DNA of 64,000 nt from Vibrio metoecus (GCF_009665255.1 NZ_CP035687.1:1010152-1074151), one strand, 5' to 3'. Counted from the stretch's first letter, positions 1-9,815 are shown. Numbers and translations are program-made. The notes: a model not told the origin generated them from the letters alone.

Positions 1-341
1 AATTGAAAAAACCGTATGTCAAAACGGCGCGAGCGAAAGGGCAAACCGAAGCGAAGCTGATCCTAAAATACCCAGTACGCATCGCAATTCTGCCTATTGT
101 TTCAACCATAGGTTGGATGCTTCCTGCCTTACTGGGGGCTGACATCATCGTCAGTCAGGTCATGAATATTCCTACTTTGGGCCCTCTGATGTTGGCCTCT
201 CTGCGCGCCCAAGACATGTATGTGGCGGGTGATGTTCTGCTCATCATGTCCATCTTGACCATCATTGGTACTTTAATTTCCGATTTACTTCTGTACTGGG
301 TTGATCCTCGGGTACGAGTTGGCATCGCGAAGGAGTTTTAA
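1..341 (+). CDS. ABC transporter permease, OppB/DppB type (3' part only)
   Basis: This is the C-terminal end of an inner-membrane permease of the peptide/nickel/oligosaccharide ABC importer class; the 5' end lies outside the window and the frame is open from the first base. The visible ~112 residues hold the EAA-loop region (KTARAKGQTEAKL) that docks on the ATPase, then three hydrophobic segments and a terminal positively charged tail. The stop is 2 bp from the next permease, so the two genes are co-transcribed and probably form the heterodimeric channel. The substrate cannot be read from this fragment. Confidence 0.9.
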   Translation, partial: LKKPYVKTARAKGQTEAKLILKYPVRIAILPIVSTIGWMLPALLGADIIVSQVMNIPTLGPLMLASLRAQDMYVAGDVLLIMSILTIIGTLISDLLLYWVDPRVRVGIAKEF

Positions 342-343
342 TT

Positions 344-1504
344 ATGACAACCTCTACGATTCAAAGGGTCGGCCGCCTGTTTAGCCGTAAAAAGAAAGCA
401 CTGGATCTCTCAACAGCAACTCAGTGGCAGTTAATTGGCTTAAAAATGCGCCAACATAAGCTGGCTTGGTATAGCTTGTGGTTTCTGGTCATCGTGTATT
501 TTATTGCTCTGTTTGCTGAGTTTTTTGCCCCGTTTCAACCAAGTGATAACTGGCGTCGTTTTACTTATGCGCCACCACAAGCGGTTAGTCTGTTTGAGCA
601 AACGGATGCGGGTTGGCGTTGGGCACCTCATTTGGATCTCTATACCAGCAAAACTGACCCTCGGAGTTTGAAACGATATTACGATCTGAATCCGGATAAA
701 AAGGCCTATTTTTCTTTCTTCGGAAAGACAGAAAGCTATGAGCTACTAGGATTCATTCCATTCAGCTACAAATTCATAGTTCCTAAAGATCCTAAAAAGC
801 CGTTCTTCATCTTAGGTTCTGACCGCATGGGACGTGATTTGTTATCTCGCCTCATTTATGGGGCGCGAATCTCGCTCTCGGTTGGTCTGATGGGGGTATT
901 CACTACGTTTGTGCTGGGTATCTTGATCGGTGGCATTTCTGGATACTTTGGTGGTGCGATTGATAACTTTATTCAGCGCAGCATCGAATTCATGAAATCC
1001 ATCCCGACATTGCCATTGTGGATGGCGTTGTCAGCCTCCTTACCGGCACAGTGGAGCTCATTAACCAAGTATTTCCTCATCACCATTATTCTTGGCCTCG
1101 TGTCATGGCCTGATATGGCTCGTGTGGTACGCAGCCGATTTATGTCTCTGCGTAACGAAGAGTATGTTGCCGCAGCATGGCTGGATGGTAACAGCCCATT
1201 TGAGATCATCCGCCGTTACATGGTGCCCAACTTCCTCAGCCACATCATTGCGGTGGTGACTTTGGCGATCCCAGCGATGATTTTGGGTGAAACCGCGCTC
1301 AGCTTCTTGGGCTTAGGCTTGCAAGCTCCGATGGTCAGTTGGGGTGTATTACTGCAAGAGGCACAGAATATCCGAGCACTGGCAGATGCCTCTTGGCTAC
1401 TCATTCCAGCAGTAGCGGTTGTCGTCGTGATATTGGCAATGAACTTTGTGGGAGATGGTCTGCGTGATGCCTGTGACCCATACCATGATCAGGGAGCAAA
1501 ATAA
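344..1504 (+). CDS. ABC transporter permease, OppC/DppC type
   Basis: This is the second permease of the importer, 386 residues, longer than the usual ~300 because of an insertion (about residues 70-150) between the first membrane segment and the BPD_transp_1 core. The core begins near GSDRMGRDLLSRLIYGARIS, which is typical of OppC/DppC, and the EAA loop appears as EEYVAAAWLDGNSPFEIIRR. About six hydrophobic segments are visible. The stop codon overlaps the start of the ATPase gene by one base (TAATG), showing tight translational coupling. Large insertions after the first helix are also seen in YejE-like and oligosaccharide-type permeases, so the substrate may be a peptide or an oligosaccharide. 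Confidence 0.92.
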   Translation: MTTSTIQRVGRLFSRKKKALDLSTATQWQLIGLKMRQHKLAWYSLWFLVIVYFIALFAEFFAPFQPSDNWRRFTYAPPQAVSLFEQTDAGWRWAPHLDLYTSKTDPRSLKRYYDLNPDKKAYFSFFGKTESYELLGFIPFSYKFIVPKDPKKPFFILGSDRMGRDLLSRLIYGARISLSVGLMGVFTTFVLGILIGGISGYFGGAIDNFIQRSIEFMKSIPTLPLWMALSASLPAQWSSLTKYFLITIILGLVSWPDMARVVRSRFMSLRNEEYVAAAWLDGNSPFEIIRRYMVPNFLSHIIAVVTLAIPAMILGETALSFLGLGLQAPMVSWGVLLQEAQNIRALADASWLLIPAVAVVVVILAMNFVGDGLRDACDPYHDQGAK

Positions 1505-3213
1505 TGAATAATAAAATTCTACAAGTCATCGATCTGAATGTGAGTTTCCCAACCAGTACCGAGCACTTTCATGCGGTGAAAGGGGTATCGTTTGATCTGT
1601 ATCGTGGTGAAACGCTCTCGGTGATCGGTGAATCAGGCTCTGGTAAATCCGTGACTTCTTCAGCGATCATGCAATTGTTGGATAGACCTGGTCGAATTGA
1701 CTCAGGCAAGATTCTCTATACCACAGAGACCAATGAAACCATCGACATCGCGCAAATCGATCCTCGCAGTGCTGAAATGCGTTTATTGCGCCGCTTTAAT
1801 TTCTCACTGGTATCGCAAGAGCCGATGGCGGCATTAAGTCCAGTACATACGGTTGGCGATCAGATTAAAGAAGTGTTGTGCTTGGTTGAGCCAAACATCA
1901 GCAAAGAAAATGCTCACCAAAGAGCGATTGAGCTGCTCTACCAAGTGCAAATGCCGGAGCCAGAGAGCCTCATCAATAAGTATTCGTTTGAGTTATCAGG
2001 CGGGCAGCGCCAACGGGTTGTGATTGCTATGGCGATCGCTTCTCGCCCTGATATCTTGATTGCGGATGAGCCGACGACTGCGTTGGATGTGACCACCCAA
2101 GCGGAAATCCTGCACTTATTCGACAAGCTCCAGCAAGAGATTGGTATGGCGATTTTGTTTATCACTCATGATCTTGGTGTGGTGGCACAGATTTCAGATC
2201 GTGTCGCAGTAATGGAGAAAGGGGTACTCGTTGAATGTGGTGACGTTCGACAAATCTTTGAAAACCCGCAACATCCTTATACCCAGAAATTGATGAAAGC
2301 CACTCGCGCGTTAGAGAAACCATCCAAAGTCAAAGTGCCTTACGCAATGCGAGAAGAGAAGAGTAATCAGCCCATTCTCGACTTACAGGGTGTCACTAAA
2401 ACTTTTGAAAAACCGGCCAAAATGTTCCAGAAAAAGAGCTGGATGACGGCTGTTGATAATGCTGATCTTACTCTCTATCCAGGAGAGTCTCTGGGTATTG
2501 TGGGGGAGTCAGGGTCTGGAAAAAGTACACTTGGTCGTGCCATCTTAGGGATGTCTCCGGCGAGTTCTGGCACCATTCTTTATGTCGATGGAAAGAGTGA
2601 AACTACCATTGAGCTTGCTAGTTATAAACGACAGGTGCGTGATCCTCTGTTTGCTGACATGCGTTTGATTTTTCAGGATCCGTGGTCGTCACTGAATCCA
2701 AGAATGACCGTATTCGATATCATTGAAGAACCACTGACCAAACTGCGTACCGAAATGAATAAAACGCAGCGTGAAGAACGAGTACGTAACATCATGAAGT
2801 GGGTTGGTTTACCACCGGAATTTTCAAGCCGTTATCCACATGCCTTTTCTGGTGGTCAACGGCAACGAATCGTGATTGCTCGCGCATTGGTGACGATTCC
2901 GAAAGTGGTCATTGCTGATGAAGCCACTGCTGCATTGGATGTATCACTACGTTCACAAGTCTTGGACTTGCTGATTGAGTTTCAAAATATCTATGGCACC
3001 GCGTTTATTTTGATCACTCATGATATTGCAACAGTAAAGTATTTTTGCGATCGAGTGCTTGTCTTACAACATGGCAAAATTGTTGAGCAAGGCAGCGTGG
3101 ATGAAGTGATATTTAACCCACAGCAAGCGTATACCAAACAATTGATCTCTGCGGTTCCTATTGCCGAGTTGCCACCTGAGGCCGTTTATCACTACGCCAT
3201 GGGAAGTTGTTAA
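1504..3213 (+). CDS. ABC transporter ATPase, fused OppD-OppF type (double NBD)
   Basis: Two complete ATPase domains are joined in one 569-residue protein. NBD1 has Walker A GESGSGKS (near residue 43), signature LSGGQRQR and Walker B ILIADEPTTALD. NBD2 has Walker A GESGSGKST (near 335), signature FSGGQRQR and Walker B VVIADEATAALD. An Opp-type linker that usually follows each domain (NPQHPYT in the first, NPQQAYT in the second) is present. It energises the two permeases encoded immediately upstream. Such fusions (YejF/GsiA-like) replace separate OppD and OppF. The gene ends the operon; a long perfect hairpin follows 8 bp after the stop. Confidence 0.95.
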   Translation: MNNKILQVIDLNVSFPTSTEHFHAVKGVSFDLYRGETLSVIGESGSGKSVTSSAIMQLLDRPGRIDSGKILYTTETNETIDIAQIDPRSAEMRLLRRFNFSLVSQEPMAALSPVHTVGDQIKEVLCLVEPNISKENAHQRAIELLYQVQMPEPESLINKYSFELSGGQRQRVVIAMAIASRPDILIADEPTTALDVTTQAEILHLFDKLQQEIGMAILFITHDLGVVAQISDRVAVMEKGVLVECGDVRQIFENPQHPYTQKLMKATRALEKPSKVKVPYAMREEKSNQPILDLQGVTKTFEKPAKMFQKKSWMTAVDNADLTLYPGESLGIVGESGSGKSTLGRAILGMSPASSGTILYVDGKSETTIELASYKRQVRDPLFADMRLIFQDPWSSLNPRMTVFDIIEEPLTKLRTEMNKTQREERVRNIMKWVGLPPEFSSRYPHAFSGGQRQRIVIARALVTIPKVVIADEATAALDVSLRSQVLDLLIEFQNIYGTAFILITHDIATVKYFCDRVLVLQHGKIVEQGSVDEVIFNPQQAYTKQLISAVPIAELPPEAVYHYAMGSC

Positions 3214-3221
3214 ACCTCTTC

Positions 3222-3266
3222 GCTTGCGGCCTATATTGTTCAAAAACGCGAATATAGGCCGCAAGC
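3222..3266. terminator. 16-bp perfect inverted repeat after the ABC operon
   Basis: GCTTGCGGCCTATATT (3222-3237) is exactly complementary to 3251-3266 with a 13-nt loop. It sits just after the ATPase stop but has no T-tract on either side, so it may be an mRNA-stabilising hairpin or a Rho-assisted end rather than a classical intrinsic terminator. The remaining gap to 3616 is AT-rich; it includes an A7/T7 inverted pair (3441-3448 with 3464-3471) and presumably the promoter of the IclR-type gene, but I see no clear -35/-10 pair. Confidence 0.45.
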
Positions 3267-3616
3267 CGATTTCTGAAAATGCCAACGATTGTGCTTTAAG
3301 AAAATTTATTAAGGTTATTTTTGATAACTGGATGCATAACTTGCCTTGTGCTTTGGTTCTCTATCAATTTGTTATTGAAGTAATTTGTGCTCAAAAGCTC
3401 GTAAAATTCACAAATTGTGTTAATTCGGGCGAGAAAAAAACAAAAAAATCGAACTCAGGTCTGTTTTTTTGTAGAACATTATTTTAGATTGGCACCTGAC
3501 ATTGAAACCAGTTGAATTGTTTGAACTAAATAAAAGTCGGTGATTTGGGCCGTTTTTGGTAGGTCATAGCAAAGTTGAGCATGTCAAAAGCCGGAATTTA
3601 GTAATAGGTATAAAAA

Positions 3617-4411
3617 ATGACAATTGATAAACAACCTGAATCTGTTTCATCGGTAATGAAAACCTTTGGTATTCTTCAAGCACTAGCAACTCAGAAAGAT
3701 ATTGGTATCAGTGATCTAGCACAGCGTCTGATGATGTCTAAAAGTACGGTTTACCGTTTTTTACAGACGATGAAAACGATGGGCTATGTTTCTCAAGAAG
3801 GTGAAACGGAAAACTACTCACTGACATTGAAACTGTTTGAATTAGGGGCTGCGGCCTTAGAATATGTTGACTTGGTTGAACTGGCGGATGTGGAAATGCG
3901 CCGAATTTCAGATTTAACCATGGAAGCACTGCATTTGGGTGCTCTTGATGGGGATGGAATCATTTATATCCATAAAATTGATTCTAAATACAACCTGCGT
4001 ATGCAATCTCGCATCGGACGCCGCAATCCGCTTTACTCGACTGCAATTGGTAAAGTGTTGCTTGCCGAGCGTAACGAAGAGGAAGTGCGCCAAATTTTGG
4101 CTGATGTAGAGTTTACTCAATCCACCGAAAATACACATAGCGATGTAGATTCATTGTTGAAAGAGTTGCCTGTTGTTAAAGAGCAAGGTTTTGCTCAAGA
4201 TAATGAAGAGCAGGAAGTTGGACTTCGTTGCCTAGCTGTACCCGTTTATGATCGTTTTAACCGTGTGGTTGCTGGCATGAGTGTTTCACTGCCAACCATT
4301 CGTTTTACTGAAGAAAAGCAGGTTGAGTATGTGCAAGAGCTGCACCAGGCTGCGGCACGTATTTCTGCGAAACTAGGGTGTGCTGAATACCCTTATTTAA
4401 GTCAAAAATAA
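3617..4411 (+). CDS. kdgR: IclR-family transcriptional regulator, KdgR-like
   Basis: The 264-residue protein has an N-terminal winged HTH (ISDLAQRLMMSKSTVYRFLQTM, residues ~35-60) and a C-terminal IclR effector-binding domain containing SRIGRRNPLYSTAIGK and NEEQEVGLRCLAVPV. These blocks match the enterobacterial KdgR repressor of pectin/2-keto-3-deoxygluconate catabolism almost word for word, so the family call is strong. Known KdgR proteins bind KDG and repress uptake and degradation genes. Here the gene follows an Opp-like ABC operon, which hints that the transporter handles an oligosaccharide or acidic sugar, but no lyase genes are visible. It is followed by a good terminator. Confidence 0.9.
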   Translation: MTIDKQPESVSSVMKTFGILQALATQKDIGISDLAQRLMMSKSTVYRFLQTMKTMGYVSQEGETENYSLTLKLFELGAAALEYVDLVELADVEMRRISDLTMEALHLGALDGDGIIYIHKIDSKYNLRMQSRIGRRNPLYSTAIGKVLLAERNEEEVRQILADVEFTQSTENTHSDVDSLLKELPVVKEQGFAQDNEEQEVGLRCLAVPVYDRFNRVVAGMSVSLPTIRFTEEKQVEYVQELHQAAARISAKLGCAEYPYLSQK

Positions 4412-4435
4412 GCACTAAACGCTTTATTGATGGTG

Positions 4436-4472
4436 ACAAGAGCAGCTTCTGGCTGCTCTTGTACTTTTCCTT
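4436..4472 (+). terminator. Intrinsic terminator after kdgR-like gene
   Basis: ACAAGAGCAGC (4436-4446) pairs with GCTGCTCTTGT (4452-4462) around a TTCTG loop, followed by a pyrimidine-rich stretch ACTTTTCCTTTC. Confidence 0.8.
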
Positions 4473-4716
4473 TCTATGACGCTTTATCGCATAAAATTCA
4501 CGAATGAAAATTATGTTGATATTCATGGTTTTAATTCATCTTTGTTCTCCTGAGCGTTTGAACTTTCTGTGATAGATCTTGCATATCTTCAATCTATGCA
4601 CCAAGTTTTAATGGTTGGCTAGGTGGCCCTCGTGTCATTTCTTTCAATTACTCTAAGACACGATCCCACCTGAAGAGGAACCGCAATTGAATGCATGAAA
4701 AACGGCAGGGGGAGTC

Positions 4717-6627
4717 ATGACTCTAGGATTCAAAGCAAGAATTTATACCAGCGTGGTTATTCTAGTGACCATATCGCTGGTTATTCTAGGTACTATCAAT
4801 ATGTTATCTCTTAAGCGAGAGATGATTGATTCATTAACCACCGAAACACAAAACAAGCTCAACTATCATGTTTCTGAACTCGAATTTTGGGTAAAAAGTC
4901 GCTACGAAGCGGTATCTCGTGGTGCGAAACTGTTTAATCCGCAGCTTTCCGATGCAGATAACCTCAACCAAGTCCGTTTATTAGCTGAAGCAGCCCAAAT
5001 CACCAATGTGATTGTGGCCTATGAAGATGGCCGTTCTTACATGTCGTTGGATAAAGAAGGGGGCATAACCAGCGATCGATTTAAATTTACTGAACGAGAT
5101 TGGTATCAGCAGGCGAAAAGTCGTCGTAGCTCCTTTTTAACGGAAATTTACCAAGATCAGGTGACGGGTAAGAAAGTCATCAGTGCTGTCACTCCTATTG
5201 TGAATCAAGGCCGATTTGTTGGGGCTTTGCTGGGTGATATCCAACTGGATGATATCATCACCCAAGTGAGTAACATGCGCTTTGCTGGTGGTGCCGCGAC
5301 GCTGACTGACAAAAATGCAGTGTTTTTTGCCAGTGACGATCCAACGGATATTGGCCGTACGCCTTCCCAAGTTAGCCCCTCATTCCGTGAAATGGAAGAA
5401 GGGTTCCATCGTCAAGAAAGTGGTCATCTCTCCTTTCCTTATTTGGGGATTGAGTTTGATGGTTATTACAAACGTGTAAACCTGACCGATGACATGTATT
5501 GGACCTTGATGGTGTTTGTCGATAAAGGTACGGCGCTAGCGGATGTGAACGTTGCGGTGACAAATGCTGTGACCACAGGGATTGTTTTGATTGCGATCAG
5601 TGTTGGGGCGATCATTCTCATCATCAATCAAATCTACAAACCTTTACTGCGTTTAAAAGCAGCGGTGCTGGATTTAGCACAGGGTAGTGGTGATCTCACC
5701 CGTCGGCTTGAGGTGAATGGGAATGATGACTTGGCGCAGATCAGTGCGGGCTTCAACCGATTTTCATCTAACCTACAAGACATGATGTTGCAAATATCCG
5801 ATGCCACACAAGTGATTTCAAGCAGCATCGAGCAGCTAAGCCATACCGCGAAAGAGAATGAGCAGATGTTGATTACTCACTCTTCGGAAACGGACCAAGT
5901 CGTCACTGCCATTACACAGATGAGTGAAAGTGCGCGTACTGTGGCAGAAAGTGTTACCCAGTCGAATCAAATTACGGATGCGGCGAGTAAAGAAGCACAA
6001 CAATCACTGGTGATTGTAAATAACGCGGTTTCAACCGTGACTTCTTTGGTCAATGATGTGGAAAAAATGTCGGAAAGCATCACGAGCATGAACCGTGATG
6101 CGAACAAAATCAGTGAAGTGCTGAGTGTGATTGGCGCGATTTCTGAACAAACCAATCTACTGGCCCTAAATGCGGCGATTGAGGCGGCGCGAGCCGGGGA
6201 GCAAGGTCGCGGGTTTGCGGTGGTTGCGGATGAGGTTCGCGCATTAGCAGCGAGAACACAAAATAGTACTACGGAAATTTCCGATATGCTGACCAAGCTA
6301 CTAGAAGGCACCGACAGCGTTGTAGTGGCAATGGATCGAACAAAACAACAATGCCAAACCACGGCGGATAAAACCTCCGAAGTGTCCGGTAGTTTGAACA
6401 TGATGAGTTCGTCAGTCAGTGATATTGACGATCTGAGTACGCAAATTGCTGCTGCAACCGAGGAGCAAAGTACGGTGGCGGCTGAACTAAGCCGTAACAT
6501 GCTGTCGATTCGGGAGATTGTTGAGTCTTTGGTGGTCAGTGGACGCCAAACGGTGGGGGCGACCGAATCGCTTTCTCAATCTAACCATGACCTAGAGCAA
6601 CTGGTAAGCAAGTTCAAACTGCGTTAA
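4717..6627 (+). CDS. Methyl-accepting chemotaxis protein
   Basis: This is a 636-residue transmembrane chemoreceptor. Residues 8-30 form TM1, a periplasmic dCache-type sensor follows (FTERDWYQQAK and VTGKKVISAVTPI are typical), TM2 lies near 285-305 and HAMP near 306-360. The cytoplasmic signalling hairpin has the invariant tip EQTNLLALNAAIEAARAGEQ (about residue 475). It would signal ligand occupancy to CheA/CheW. The ATG at 4717 is preceded by a strong GGGGGAG ribosome site. No CheR-tethering pentapeptide is seen at the C-terminus. The following decarboxylase starts 15 bp downstream, so the two may share a transcript. The 305-bp gap upstream holds only the kdgR terminator and presumed promoter. 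Confidence 0.95.
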   Translation: MTLGFKARIYTSVVILVTISLVILGTINMLSLKREMIDSLTTETQNKLNYHVSELEFWVKSRYEAVSRGAKLFNPQLSDADNLNQVRLLAEAAQITNVIVAYEDGRSYMSLDKEGGITSDRFKFTERDWYQQAKSRRSSFLTEIYQDQVTGKKVISAVTPIVNQGRFVGALLGDIQLDDIITQVSNMRFAGGAATLTDKNAVFFASDDPTDIGRTPSQVSPSFREMEEGFHRQESGHLSFPYLGIEFDGYYKRVNLTDDMYWTLMVFVDKGTALADVNVAVTNAVTTGIVLIAISVGAIILIINQIYKPLLRLKAAVLDLAQGSGDLTRRLEVNGNDDLAQISAGFNRFSSNLQDMMLQISDATQVISSSIEQLSHTAKENEQMLITHSSETDQVVTAITQMSESARTVAESVTQSNQITDAASKEAQQSLVIVNNAVSTVTSLVNDVEKMSESITSMNRDANKISEVLSVIGAISEQTNLLALNAAIEAARAGEQGRGFAVVADEVRALAARTQNSTTEISDMLTKLLEGTDSVVVAMDRTKQQCQTTADKTSEVSGSLNMMSSSVSDIDDLSTQIAAATEEQSTVAAELSRNMLSIREIVESLVVSGRQTVGATESLSQSNHDLEQLVSKFKLR

Positions 6628-6642
6628 TTAGGGTGTTTTATC

Positions 6643-8316
6643 ATGAGTCATGCGTTATCAGATAGCTGGTTGGCTTTGCAAGCCAACCAGCTTCATCCTC
6701 GTTTTGAACAGCACTATTGTGCAGTCAAAGCGAAGTTTTTCTCACGTGATCCTGAACTATGGCCGTTATATCGCTCATTAGAGATTCAGCCTCTGCTACA
6801 TTCACGTCGAGAAACACCAGCGGTTAACCACCACTTATTAAAATTGCTTACCACGCGAGATGAAGTTCCACGTTTTTCACGCTATCAGGGAAAACCGTTT
6901 GATGAAGTTGCGTTGTATGCGGCGCAGCATTCGAAGAACTGGGACGATCCAAGATCGGTCGAGAATGTGATTTCAACGCCCTGCGATCCTGCTATTCACG
7001 GTGGATTACTGGCAATGATTGCCAACCCCAACTTAGTGTACGGCGAATATTCCGGTATGGCGGCTGAGCTAGAAAAGCTAGTGGTGCGGCAAATTGCCTC
7101 GTTGGTGGGGTATTCAACGGAGCAAGCAACGGGCATTTTTACGCAAGGCGGCACTTTCTGTAATTTGTACGGTTATCTTTTGGGGCTGCGTAAAGTAATA
7201 CCAGAATCGATCTCTAAAGGGATCGCGACACGCACGTTCAAAATGTTTAATTCAGAAGCAGGACATTACTCGAATATGACCAACTTGGCTCTGTTGGGAG
7301 TGGATGTTCAATCACAGGTGATCCGAGTTCGTGTGACAGACAATAATGAAATGGATCTGAACGATCTCCATCGACAACTGAGTCAGTGCTTCGAGCAACA
7401 ACAATTGGTTCCAACGATTATGCTCACATTTGGTACCACAGATACTTTCGCGCTAGATGATGTCAAAGCCGTGTATGATTTGCGTGAATCTCTGTGTCAT
7501 CAGTATGCCATCTCGCGTCGACCCCATATCCATGTCGATGCGGCAGTCGGGTGGCCCCTGCTTTTTTTCGCTAGTTACGATGTGCAACGCAACCCTTTAG
7601 CGATTAATCCCGCAACATTGGCAGCATTCACCGAATGGTTGCCTAAAATTCGCGCGTTACAGTGGGCTGACTCCTTTACTGTCGATTTCCAAAAATGGGG
7701 TTATGTCCCTTATACCTCCAGCTTGGTGATGGTGAAAAATAGCCATGACATGCAATCGTTGAAATCGGATCCGAGTTATTTTTCGTATTTTGAAAGCACA
7801 AGGCAGCAAGAGACGCATTTGCAGGCAACGATTGAATGCTCGCGTAGTGCGGTGGGGGTTTTTGCCGCGTATTCCGCATTACAAATGATGGGGATTGAAG
7901 GCTATCAAGTAATCTTGGCGCACGGTTTACAAAACGCGAGTTATTTACGCGCACAACTGGCAACACTTCCCCACTGTAAACTGATTGCCGAGCAAAACCA
8001 TGGTCCAAGTGTTGCTTTTCGCCTTTATCCGCCGAATGTTAAATCAGCGCGTGAAGCGTTTGCTTTAGAGATGGATCTCAGCCAGCATCCCGACTATGTT
8101 GAAAAATTAGTCACGCACACCTTGTACCACCGGCATCATTTTTTAGAGCGTAAGGGAAAATCACTCAACAGCAACTGGGTAGAGTCATTAACCCGTACGC
8201 ATTATGATCGTGATGGTCGATGTTTGCATTTACCGGGTGAAAAAGTGGTGCTGATGAATCCGCATACCACGCGCACTCACCTCGATGCCTTTATGAACGA
8301 CATCAGCCGCCGATGA
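6643..8316 (+). CDS. PLP-dependent group II decarboxylase
   Basis: The 557-residue protein belongs to the glutamate/aromatic/diaminobutyrate decarboxylase fold. Visible family marks are the N-terminal NPNLVYGEYSGMAAELEKLV segment, the glycine-rich TQGGTFCNLYG region, the PLP-contacting HVDAAVGWP and the Schiff-base lysine in DSFTVDFQKWGYVP. Typical members have DxHK; here the residue before Lys is Gln rather than His, which may affect substrate or reaction type. The substrate is undetermined. It lies directly behind the chemoreceptor gene with a weak ribosome site. Confidence 0.88.
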   Translation: MSHALSDSWLALQANQLHPRFEQHYCAVKAKFFSRDPELWPLYRSLEIQPLLHSRRETPAVNHHLLKLLTTRDEVPRFSRYQGKPFDEVALYAAQHSKNWDDPRSVENVISTPCDPAIHGGLLAMIANPNLVYGEYSGMAAELEKLVVRQIASLVGYSTEQATGIFTQGGTFCNLYGYLLGLRKVIPESISKGIATRTFKMFNSEAGHYSNMTNLALLGVDVQSQVIRVRVTDNNEMDLNDLHRQLSQCFEQQQLVPTIMLTFGTTDTFALDDVKAVYDLRESLCHQYAISRRPHIHVDAAVGWPLLFFASYDVQRNPLAINPATLAAFTEWLPKIRALQWADSFTVDFQKWGYVPYTSSLVMVKNSHDMQSLKSDPSYFSYFESTRQQETHLQATIECSRSAVGVFAAYSALQMMGIEGYQVILAHGLQNASYLRAQLATLPHCKLIAEQNHGPSVAFRLYPPNVKSAREAFALEMDLSQHPDYVEKLVTHTLYHRHHFLERKGKSLNSNWVESLTRTHYDRDGRCLHLPGEKVVLMNPHTTRTHLDAFMNDISRR

Positions 8317-8478
8317 TCACGTTGTTAGAGATTGACTGCGTGGAAATATCGCCAATTGGGGCGGATATGTAACACAATGTAAGTATCTGAAGAACAACTG
8401 TAAGAGTTGGTAAAGAGAAGCTGTGCTGGTGTCGCAGTTAGTTATACTGCGGGCTTGGTATTTATTGGGGGACACATT

Positions 8479-9648
8479 ATGACCAGCACCAAGTTTCTCG
8501 TTAGGTTTTCCATGGCTTGCATGGCGTTTGTGCCAACGTTAGGTTTTTCTGCCCTGACAGTGATTCCTGAGCCACCACAGTTGGCTGCAAATGGATATGT
8601 TTTAATCGATTTTCATACTGGGAAAATTCTGGTCGAACACAATGCTCATCAAAAACTCAATCCTGCCAGCCTAACCAAATTAATGACTTCGTATGTCGCT
8701 GGACAAGAGATGAAGCGTGGCAATATTCACGCGGATGACCAAGTGCGGATCAGCAACAATGCCTGGGCAAAAAAATTCCCAGACTCATCAAAGATGTTCA
8801 TTGAAGTAGGTACTTACGTCAACTTGATGGATCTTTACCGTGGATTAATCGTGCAGTCGGGTAATGATGCTAGTGTCGCGATTGCTGAGCATGTCGCAGG
8901 CTCCGAAGGGGCGTTTGTGAGTTTAATGAACTCATGGGCGCTGCAACTGGGGATGAACAATAGCTCGTTTGCGAATCCACATGGGCTAGATAACCCGAAT
9001 TTGTATAGCACACCCTATGATATAGCTCTGCTCGGACAAGCGATTATTCGTGATTTACCGGAAATCTATACCCTCTATAGTGAACCGTCATTCACTTATA
9101 ACGGTATTACGCAATATAACCGTAACGGTCTACTGCGTGATGGCAGCATGAATGTGGATGGGATGAAAACGGGTTATACCAGTGGTGCGGGTTACAGTTT
9201 GGCCAGTTCAGCAACCAACGGGGAAATGCGCTTAATTTCCGTCGTTATGGGGGCTAAAAGCGTTAAAATTCGTGAGGCAGAAAGCAAGCAGTTACTCAGT
9301 TATGGTTTTCGATTCTTTGAGACAGTGAGCCCTCATCAAAAGGATAGCGTGGTTCAAAGTCAGCGGATTTGGTACGGAGACAAAAATGAAGTGGCGTTAG
9401 GCAGCAAAGAAACGGTGTACCTGACTCTGCCTCGAAATGATGTCAAAAAACTCAATGCGGTGATTGAGCTAGACAAAACGTTAGAAGCTCCGATTAACAA
9501 AGGCGATCTGGTTGGATCCATTATCTACTACATTGATGATGAGAAAGTTGGGGAGGCTCAGTTGGTGGCGCAAGAATCTGTTGAGCAAGGTGGTTTCTTT
9601 AAGCGTTTATCTGACTGGTTCAAGTTGCTTTTTGCAGGTTGGTTTTAG
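8479..9648 (+). CDS. dacA: Serine D-alanyl-D-alanine carboxypeptidase (penicillin-binding protein 5/6 family)
   Basis: The protein trims the terminal D-Ala from peptidoglycan pentapeptides in the periplasm. I choose the ATG at 8479 (389 residues) because GGGGGA stands just upstream and the N-terminus is then a normal signal peptide (MTSTKFLVRFSMACMAF). The three S11 motifs are in order: SLTK (active serine), SGN and KTG. A C-terminal PBP5 domain follows, ending in the amphipathic membrane anchor FFKRLSDWFKLLFAGWF. An in-frame start at 8407 exists but lacks support. V. cholerae carries more than one paralogue, so the symbol names the family only. Confidence 0.93.
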   Translation: MTSTKFLVRFSMACMAFVPTLGFSALTVIPEPPQLAANGYVLIDFHTGKILVEHNAHQKLNPASLTKLMTSYVAGQEMKRGNIHADDQVRISNNAWAKKFPDSSKMFIEVGTYVNLMDLYRGLIVQSGNDASVAIAEHVAGSEGAFVSLMNSWALQLGMNNSSFANPHGLDNPNLYSTPYDIALLGQAIIRDLPEIYTLYSEPSFTYNGITQYNRNGLLRDGSMNVDGMKTGYTSGAGYSLASSATNGEMRLISVVMGAKSVKIREAESKQLLSYGFRFFETVSPHQKDSVVQSQRIWYGDKNEVALGSKETVYLTLPRNDVKKLNAVIELDKTLEAPINKGDLVGSIIYYIDDEKVGEAQLVAQESVEQGGFFKRLSDWFKLLFAGWF

Positions 9649-9681
9649 GCTGACGATTCCAGTCTATCGATAATTATCTCA

Positions 9682-9713
9682 CTACAAACTGGGAGTTTGA
9701 TCCCAGTTTGTAG
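9682..9713. terminator. 13-bp perfect hairpin after carboxypeptidase gene
   Basis: CTACAAACTGGGA (9682-9694) is exactly complementary to 9701-9713 with a 6-nt loop. No T-tract follows, so its termination strength is uncertain. Confidence 0.5.
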
Positions 9714-9815
9714 CCTGACGATCAACATACATCGCAAACTCACATCAGTTTGACACGCGCCACAGCAAATTCTGGCATTCTGCTTGCCATTCACAACCAC
9801 GATGAGGAGGCTGAA

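Noticed and set aside
3161..3487. 108-codon frame after the ABC ATPase
   Set aside because: It begins inside the ATPase gene in another frame, runs through the palindrome and A/T tracts and resembles no protein.
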